A stretch of 20,010 nt of DNA. Source: CBDUQP01 sp965369385 (GTDB taxonomy: Bacteria > Planctomycetota > Phycisphaerae > SM23-33). The notes below the pieces were generated by a model. The model was not told the origin of the DNA and ran no database searches. It worked only from the letters and a program-made list of their open reading frames with translations. Of the stretch, positions 15,813 to 20,010 are shown in pieces. The stretch covers positions 1 through 20,010 of the forward strand of contig CBDUQP010000053.1 of NCBI GenBank assembly GCA_965369385.1. Reading direction: 5' to 3'. Both the position numbers and the translations under genes were made by a program. Every line of letters starts with the position of its first letter. The stretch's first letter is position 1.

Positions 15813-16447
15813 AGAGTGTTCGCATGTCAAGAGCTGTGTTCAGTGTAATCTTGTGTTTCTTGCTGTTGGGGTGTGGCTCCGTGAAGACGAAGCCTCGCGA
15901 TATTCTGTTGGCCGAGGCGGAGGCTAGGAGACTCCAGCGTCAGAAATCGATGAAGTTGTACAGGGAGGGATGGGACGCATACAAGAAGTCCGACATGGCG
16001 CGCGCACGAAGTCTGATCGATAAGTCGATTCAAAGCGACCAGCGGAACGAATGTGCATGGATGGCCAAGGGAATGTTGGAGTATGAACGAGACAGCTTCT
16101 ACGAGGCAGGGAAGGCGTTTCACCGTGTAATCGCATTGCAGCCGAAGAGGTATGAGCCTCACTTCAATATCGGGATGATTCTGGAAGAAAGCGGGAAGTA
16201 TACACAGGCGATCAGGAAATACGAAGTAGCCCTGAAACTGGCACCGGACCAAGTGGAAGTGATGGAGAACCTGAGCCGCTGCTACATCGCCACCAACACA
16301 AACCTGGACAAAGCCCTGAAGCTCATCAATCGCGCGAAGATCGCAGAATCCCGACCAGAATGGAAGAGATGGCTAACCATCCAATCACGAACAATCCACA
16401 ACAAGCTCAAAAAACCGGACTGTCCAGTTAGCCTGCTTGCCGAGTAG
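15809..16447 (+). CDS. TPR lipoprotein, candidate secretin pilotin
   Basis: The protein has 212 residues. A signal peptide ends in a lipobox L-L-G-C with Cys22; Gly at +2 gives no inner-membrane retention signal, so outer-membrane attachment is likely. Residues about 45-185 contain at least three tetratricopeptide repeats (for example around AWMAKGMLEYERDSFYEAGK and HFNIGMILEESGKYTQAIRK). The start ATG overlaps the gspD stop as ATGA, with AGGAG at 15797-15801 seven bases upstream, so it is translationally coupled to the secretin. PilF/PilW-type TPR lipoproteins help secretins assemble, and this arrangement suggests the same job. That role is inference; generic TPR lipoproteins are common. It ends the co-oriented operon. 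Confidence 0.82.
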   Translation: MKSVRMSRAVFSVILCFLLLGCGSVKTKPRDILLAEAEARRLQRQKSMKLYREGWDAYKKSDMARARSLIDKSIQSDQRNECAWMAKGMLEYERDSFYEAGKAFHRVIALQPKRYEPHFNIGMILEESGKYTQAIRKYEVALKLAPDQVEVMENLSRCYIATNTNLDKALKLINRAKIAESRPEWKRWLTIQSRTIHNKLKKPDCPVSLLAE

Positions 16448-16479
16448 ATTGTAGCAGGCAGGTCTTCGGCCGACAGTCC
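16417..16479 (+). terminator. Nested inverted repeats across the end of the TPR gene
   Basis: GGACTGTC (16417-16424) pairs with GACAGTCC (16472-16479), and inside it GCCTGC (16431-16436) pairs with GCAGGC (16454-16459). The structure spans the TAG stop at 16445-16447. It is the only extended hairpin at the operon end, so it may act as a terminator or 3-prime stabiliser. There is no T-run, so a simple intrinsic terminator is not shown. It could also be the edge of a decayed insertion element. Confidence 0.35.
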
Positions 16480-16648
16480 AATCTACTGGAGCTGGCCGAG
16501 AACTCGGCATACGCCGGCGTTGGCCACCGCGTGGTGCATATGTAACGTTGGTGCGAGAAAAAGAGGAAAAAGCAGGAGCTCTTGCGGAATATGTCGACAA
16601 ATCGCTAGCGGATGGACAGTAAGGGGAGGGGGGGGGCAATCGGCTTGA
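16480..16648. other. Spacer between the secretion operon and transposase relics
   Basis: No gene is supported here. The stretch contains a purine-rich segment around 16555-16578 and a G-rich run with nine consecutive G at about 16628-16636. The long frames on the minus strand through it have no recognisable domain and look accidental. It probably contains debris of the adjoining insertion elements. Confidence 0.4.
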
Positions 16649-16894
16649 GGAAAGTGGTGTAACAAGGAGACAGAGCGTGTGGCCGTACATACGAACGGGC
16701 GACGGTTTGGACGCGATCGCGGCAAGAGACTGCTTCACAAGTGTGGTGAACTGCTGGAACAACCGTTTACGCACTGCCACGAGCCGGGACGAACGCGGCA
16801 GCCGAACATTCCCAATCATCCAAACAATCGGGAGTTCTTGCTGATCCACACAGCCCCATATAGCTCACCAAGACGCCATTCGTTGTCCGGCTGA
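16649..16894 (+). pseudogene. C-terminal relic of an IS1182/IS4-type transposase (+ strand)
   Basis: After a stop at 16646-16648 an open frame encodes a stretch resembling the end of DDE transposases of the DUF772-containing IS1182-like group: T-E-R-V-A-V, then N-G-R-R with a following G-K-R-L-L, a G-E-L-L-E-x-P-F-T-H-C-H-E segment, and N-N-R-E-F-L-L-I-H-T-A. In intact relatives this reads roughly R-G-E-x-x-E-R-S-F-A-H-x-x-E-T-G-G, then N-x-x-K-x-x-L-I-H. Similarity fades after L-I-H-T-A at about 16860. The catalytic part is missing, and the fragment is joined to inverted transposase pieces, so it is not functional. Family memory, not a search, supports the call. Confidence 0.6.
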
Positions 16895-16959
16895 TCGTCA
16901 AGGGATTTCAGTGCAAGGACCATCACACAATGGAGACTATTCTCTGCTAGTGGCTCGAC

Positions 16960-17092
16960 CCGCGGGACGCCTTGGAACTCGCTCAGCGTTCGCGAATTGG
17001 CAAAACGCCACACAATGCTGCATTCGGAACCGATGCCCCAAAAACAGCGACGAGCAGCATCCGGAAGTAGACGCTCGGCGGGATCCTCCGTC
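16960..17092 (-). pseudogene. N-terminal-region relic of the same transposase family as the element at 19454 (- strand)
   Basis: On the minus strand the fragment encodes I-P-P-S-V-Y-F-R-M-L-L in one frame and then, after an apparent one-base deletion, G-I-G-S-E-C-S-I-V-W-R-F-A-N-S-R-T-L-S-E-F in the next. The intact transposase at the window end has I-P-P-G-V-Y-F-R-M-L-L and G-I-D-S-E-R-G-I-A-W-R-C-A-D-S-R-T-L-G-E-F in the matching places. DNA similarity is also clear, for example the shared GTCTACTTCCG and TTCGCGAACGCTGAGCGA-like stretch. This shows a decayed relative of that element, frameshifted and without its catalytic part. Similarity past position 16969 towards lower coordinates is unclear. 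Confidence 0.75.
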
Positions 17093-17427
17093 ATCCATTG
17101 TTGCGGTGTGGCAAACGTTCTGTCGATGAAACCTTCACCAAGATCAATGCCTCCGCGGTCGTGAAGGTCTTTAGCCAGTGCAATGAAAACCTGCTCGAAA
17201 ACGCCTGTCTTTGACCATGCCAGGAAGCGTTGCTGGCAGGTGTTTTGTGGCGGGTATCGTTCCGATTAACTCTTCCAATGTGTCCCAGTTCGAAGAATGC
17301 ACAAACCCCCGTCGAGGACGTCGCGTGATTCCGCCGTTGGTTGCCCTTGCTTCTCCAGCCCACTGCGGATCGAAGGCAAATACTCCGAAATCCGTTTCCA
17401 TTGCGCGTCCGTAGCATCTAGGAGTCC
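17093..17427 (-). pseudogene. IS5-family transposase N-terminal relic with an in-frame stop (- strand)
   Basis: Reading the minus strand from about 17427, the frame gives D-A-T-D-A-Q-W-K-R-I, then R-D-V-L-D-G-G-L-C-I-L-R-T-G-T-H-W-K-S, a TAA stop (17266-17268), and continues in the same frame with S-E-R-Y-P-P-Q-N-T-C-Q-Q-R-F, W-S-K-T-G-V-F-E and G-G-I-D-L-G-E-G-F-I-D. These match the N-terminal DUF4096 region and first catalytic Asp segment of IS5-type transposases (usual forms L-T-D-A-Q-W, R-T-G-x-P-W-R-D-L, F-I-D-G). After the FATPQQW segment the frame runs into another relic near 17092, so the rest of the IS5-like gene is lost. It is a pseudogene by the stop and truncation. A methionine start upstream at 17560-17562 belongs to the open frame, not clearly to the original gene. 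Confidence 0.75.
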
Positions 17428-17590
17428 ATTTGGAAGTCGGCCTCTGAATCGCGGGAGAATTTGATAATGCCTGTGGGATAGCTTCGTATAAAAGCGTGTT
17501 TCATAGTCGCTCTGTTGCACCTCAATTGTCAATTCGCCAGCTGCTATATTCGTGAATGGCATTCAATGTCAATTCAATCAGGAGATGAGC
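17428..17590. other. AT-richer upstream region of the FAD oxidoreductase gene
   Basis: This gap between the IS5-like relic and the next gene is more AT-rich than its surroundings and must hold any promoter of its own for the gene at 17591. TTGATA at 17461 and TATAAA at 17487 are 20 bases apart, and TTGCAC at 17515 and TATATT at 17545 are 24 apart; neither spacing is normal for a sigma-70 promoter. AGGAG at 17580-17584 is the ribosome site that decides the start at 17591. No promoter is claimed. Confidence 0.4.
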
Positions 17591-18964
17591 ATGGACCATT
17601 CCAGACACGCCAAGAAAGGGTCGGTTGCAGTCATCGGCGCGGGCCCGGCCGGTTTGACGGCGGCTGTTGTGCTCGCAAGGGCTGGTATACCGGTGACTGT
17701 GTTCGAACAGGATTTGCAGGTAGGAGGACTATGCAAGACGATCCGGTTGTGGGGACAGCCAGCAGACCTTGGACCGCACCACTTCATCGCTGACAATCCA
17801 CGTGTTGCAGAGATATGGCGCAAGTTCTGTGGGGGCAAAGCTGTCACGTTAAGACGTCTGACGCGGATTATGTTCCGGGGCCAACTAGTTCGGTATCCTC
17901 TCGATCCTATGGACTGCCTGCGGACGCTTGGATTTGGAACGACTTTGCGTTGCCTGGTCAGCAGGGCAACTCAGCGATTGTCGGCCAGAAAGCAGGATGG
18001 CTCTTATGAGACTTGGCTGGTTCGGCGTTTCGGTCGATGTCTGTACGAGATGTTCTTTCGAGGCTATAGCGAGAAGCTATGGGGCATTCCTTGTAGCGAA
18101 CTGGAAGACAGCTTCGCCACCCAACGAATAGGTCAGTTCTCGCTGTGGGAGGCCGTGATGGGCTGTCTGTTGCCGTGGCGGCGTAGAGAGCATCGGACTC
18201 TTGCAGAGAATTTTGAGTATCCAAGGGGAGGGGCGGGAGTACCGTACGAGCAGATGGCAAAAGACATCGAGGCCAGTGGCGGGAAGATTATGCTCGATAG
18301 CCAAGTCCGACGTGTTCTGGTTGGCAAGGATGCTGCCGTTGGTCTGGGGCTTTCTGATGGCAGAGAATTTGAGTTTGACCACATCATCTCAACGATGCCT
18401 TTGCCTCTTCTAGTGAAAGCAATATGGAACAATGACGGAGTTATCGCCCGAGCTGCGGCCAGCCTACGCTTCCGAAGCACACTCGTGGTATTCCTTTGTG
18501 TCTCAGGGGATGTCGATCTGGCCGATCACTGGGTCTATATCGCGGACCAGAGCGTCTTGGCGGGACGCCTCACGGTCTTTCGAAACTGGTCCAGTGCAGC
18601 GATCTGTCCGGGAAACACCGTCATCAGTCTGGAGTATTGGACGTACACGGACGAATGGCTGTGGGGGCAGACCGAGCAGGAGCTCATCAGTCTCGCTATC
18701 CGTGAACTGTGTCAAGCGGGTGTCGTCGATGCTTCGCAGATCAAAGACGGGCATGTCAATCGGATCCCACATGCGTATCCTGTCTATCACTTGGGGTATC
18801 GCTCGGCCGTTGCCACCATCAGAGGCGTGATGGCAAACATCGACGGCCTTACCATCATAGGACGAGCAGGAACTTTCACGTACAACAACCAGGATCAAAG
18901 CATTGCCCAGGGCCTGTCTGTTGCTCAGAAACTTGTTAGGAGGATACGCTCCGAAAGCGTGTGA
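17591..18964 (+). CDS. FAD-dependent amine-oxidase / UDP-galactopyranose-mutase-like oxidoreductase
   Basis: The protein has 457 residues. An N-terminal dinucleotide-binding fold reads VAVIGAGPAGLTAA (GxGxxG at about 16-21) with an acidic residue at the end of the second strand (Glu39), then G-G-L-C-K-T and G-P-H-H-F. A middle signature with Y-E-T-W-L-V-R-R-F-G and K-L-W-G-I-P-C-S-E-L is characteristic of amine-oxidase-like proteins found in polysaccharide clusters. The C-terminal FAD motif includes I-I-G-R-A-G-T-F-T-Y-N-N-Q-D-Q-S-I. The exact reaction is not known; flavin-dependent sugar modification is a plausible role. In-frame GTG 17552 and ATG 17585 exist, but AGGAG at 17580-17584 gives a 6-base spacer only to ATG 17591. 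It is the one intact gene between IS relics. Confidence 0.85.
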   Translation: MDHSRHAKKGSVAVIGAGPAGLTAAVVLARAGIPVTVFEQDLQVGGLCKTIRLWGQPADLGPHHFIADNPRVAEIWRKFCGGKAVTLRRLTRIMFRGQLVRYPLDPMDCLRTLGFGTTLRCLVSRATQRLSARKQDGSYETWLVRRFGRCLYEMFFRGYSEKLWGIPCSELEDSFATQRIGQFSLWEAVMGCLLPWRRREHRTLAENFEYPRGGAGVPYEQMAKDIEASGGKIMLDSQVRRVLVGKDAAVGLGLSDGREFEFDHIISTMPLPLLVKAIWNNDGVIARAAASLRFRSTLVVFLCVSGDVDLADHWVYIADQSVLAGRLTVFRNWSSAAICPGNTVISLEYWTYTDEWLWGQTEQELISLAIRELCQAGVVDASQIKDGHVNRIPHAYPVYHLGYRSAVATIRGVMANIDGLTIIGRAGTFTYNNQDQSIAQGLSVAQKLVRRIRSESV

Positions 18965-19107
18965 CACAAATGAAGGTTGGCGACGAACAGCATCACGGCG
19001 TCCGATGGGTGGTCAGTTCTCCCGACGGAACCACTCTCTTGTCTTGTAGAGCGGGTCCTTGCTGACGTCAATTGCCACCAGTCGGTGCTGGACCAGAGCA
19101 TACTCAT
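18965..19107. other. Short spacer after the FAD oxidoreductase gene
   Basis: No separate gene is supported. A minus-strand frame crosses it and runs into the end of the oxidoreductase gene at 18925, but recognisable transposase similarity stops before it. It probably holds the remaining end of the decayed insertion element next to it. No clear hairpin terminator is seen. Confidence 0.4.
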
Positions 19108-19356
19108 CTCCTTCTGTTCTGTATAGAACAGACTCTTGCGTAGCAGCATCGCCAGATTGTGTGTGAGGATGTTGGCACGGAGTTCTCGCGTCTGGCTATG
19201 ATAGCGTCGGCTGCGTAGCGCCGAGCCAGGGTTGCGTTTGAACATGCTGAACATGGTCTCGATTTGCCGATGCTGGCGATAGGGGTTCTTCGGGAATCGT
19301 TACTTGATTCGTTGCCGGTTCTCGCCTTTCCCCGGCTGCTGTTGACCGTCTCCTCT
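19108..19356 (-). pseudogene. Transposase C-terminal relic (- strand), cut by an insertion sequence
   Basis: The minus strand encodes R-Q-H-R-Q-I-E-T-M-F-S-M-F-K-R-N-P-G-S-A-L-R followed by R-x-Y-H-S-Q-T-R-E-L-R and I-L-T-H-N-L-A-M-L-L-R. This is the end of a DDE transposase (IS4/IS5 superfamily pattern Q-x-E-T-x-x-S-M-x-K-R and L-T-H-N-L). The same frame continues upstream through a TAA stop at 19300-19302 into a Gln/Gly/Lys-rich stretch, then is lost at about 19356, where the left end of the next insertion sequence appears. The catalytic N-terminal part is absent. It therefore lost function by truncation and at least one nonsense change. Confidence 0.7.
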
Positions 19357-20010
19357 AGCAGCCCGTTGAAAATCTCCACAAGTGATGAGCATAAGATTGT
19401 TGCTGGAGTTGGGTGATTGTAGAATGGTGCGATAACGTCATGGAGGACGAATTATGTCGATGGGTAAACGTGACAATGAGCGGCAGGCGGAGATGTGGAT
19501 CGCGGCTACGGAGATGCCGGCTGGGCCGGGGCATCCTTTTTATCGCAAGCTGAATCAGCTACTGAAGGACCAGGGTTTCGACGCATTTGCCGAAGACAAG
19601 TGCCGCAACTTCTACGCGGCAAACAAGGGCCGCCGGAGCATCCCGCCCGGCGTCTACTTCCGCATGTTACTCATTGGCTACTTCGAGGGCATCGATTCCG
19701 AACGCGGCATTGCGTGGCGTTGTGCCGACTCGCGAACACTGGGCGAATTCCTCGGCTACGGGCCGACTGAACGCACGCCGGACCATTCCAGCCTTTCCAT
19801 AATTCGCCAGCGGATCGACATCGAGACGCATCAGGAAGTATTCTGCCGGGTGCTGGAAATGCTGGCGGCCAGCAAGTTGCTCAAGGGCAAGACGCTCGGC
19901 GTGGACGCCACTACCCTGGAGGCTAACGCCGCGATGCGCAGCATCGTTCGTCGCGACACGGGCGAGAGCTACGAGGCTTTCCTGACCAAGCTCGCGCAAG
20001 CCAACGGGAT
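19357..20010 (+). mobile_element. Left part of an IS1182-like insertion sequence (continues past the window)
   Basis: The stretch starts near AGCAGCCCGTTGAAAA (19357-19372), a likely terminal repeat end, followed by about 80 bases of leader and an uninterrupted transposase frame that runs off the right edge. It breaks the minus-strand transposase relic at the same point, as expected for an insertion. The matching right end and the target duplication lie outside the window, so the exact boundary is inferred. Confidence 0.65.
19454..20010 (+). CDS. IS1182-like transposase, N-terminal part (partial at window edge)
   Basis: The frame opens at ATG 19454, with GGAGG at 19442-19446 giving a 7-base spacer, and stays open to the last base, giving 185 residues. 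The N-terminal region has I-P-P-G-V-Y-F-R-M-L-L-I-G-Y-F-E-G-I-D-S-E-R-G-I-A-W-R, a DUF772-type segment. Then comes T-P-D-H-S-S-L-S, and the catalytic start G-V-D-A-T-T-L-E-A-N-A-A-M-R-S-I, where the Asp is the first DDE residue. The next segment, R-R-D-T-G-E-S-Y, is also typical. No stop or frameshift is seen, so the element may be active, but its C-terminal half is outside the window. A decayed relative lies at 16960-17092. Confidence 0.9.
   Translation, partial: MSMGKRDNERQAEMWIAATEMPAGPGHPFYRKLNQLLKDQGFDAFAEDKCRNFYAANKGRRSIPPGVYFRMLLIGYFEGIDSERGIAWRCADSRTLGEFLGYGPTERTPDHSSLSIIRQRIDIETHQEVFCRVLEMLAASKLLKGKTLGVDATTLEANAAMRSIVRRDTGESYEAFLTKLAQANG

Noticed and set aside
16385..16849. Minus-strand frame of 154 codons across the operon end
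   Set aside because: Its composition is low-complexity and it is antisense to both the TPR gene end and the + strand transposase relic.
17461..17550. Possible sigma-70 promoter before the FAD oxidoreductase
   Set aside because: The candidate -35 and -10 boxes are 13, 20 or 24 bases apart, outside the usual 16-18.
1..20010. CRISPR array, tRNA, rRNA, phage or defence genes
   Set aside because: I saw no regularly spaced repeats, no tRNA-like cloverleaf, no rRNA-like stretch, and no gene with recognised defence or phage motifs.

Overview
The window looks like part of a chromosome from a Gram-negative (diderm) bacterium. It carries a type II secretion outer-membrane secretin, an outer-membrane-type lipoprotein and envelope polysaccharide genes. 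The moderate GC content, the fused PilM/PilN-like GspL, the late position of the gspC- and gspD-type genes, the Asp-rich GspK and the transposase families fit an uncultured member of the Planctomycetes/Verrucomicrobia/Hydrogenedentes neighbourhood. That placement is an impression from gene style, not a measured phylogeny.

Region 1 (1-4833, all + strand) is an envelope-glycan block. It holds the last codons of a membrane protein (possibly a Wzx-like flippase), a small unknown polytopic membrane protein, an O-antigen ligase/polymerase-like protein, a secreted two-domain beta-sandwich protein with carbohydrate-binding-like folds, and a two-gene ABC-2 exporter.

Region 2 (4885-16447, all + strand, tightly packed, many start/stop overlaps) is a nearly complete type II secretion operon in the order E-F-G-H-I-J-K-L-M-C-D plus a TPR lipoprotein. 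The ATPase (E) and platform (F) are followed by the major pseudopilin (G), three minor pseudopilins (H, I, J) and the tip pseudopilin K. Then come a PilM+PilN-like GspL, a PilO-like GspM, a GspC-like protein reduced to a membrane anchor plus HR domain, the secretin, and a TPR lipoprotein that could act as pilotin. No prepilin peptidase (GspO) or GspN is seen. The ABC permease ends 51 bases before gspE, so regions 1 and 2 may be partly co-transcribed.

Region 3 (16448-20010) is a mobile-element graveyard around one intact gene. It holds a + strand C-terminal transposase relic, a - strand N-terminal relic resembling the intact element at the window end, a - strand IS5-like relic broken by an in-frame stop, an intact FAD-dependent amine-oxidase-like gene of the kind seen in polysaccharide loci, a further - strand transposase C-terminal relic, and an apparently intact insertion sequence that truncates that relic and runs off the window end.

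The working picture is a cell-surface glycan locus next to a secretion machine that could export surface or glycan-acting proteins, with decay by repeated IS insertion at its downstream edge. I see no CRISPR array, tRNA, rRNA or clearly novel defence system. The points most worth a second look are the nested transposase mosaic, the glycan/secretion juxtaposition, the TPR lipoprotein and the hairpins before the secretin gene.
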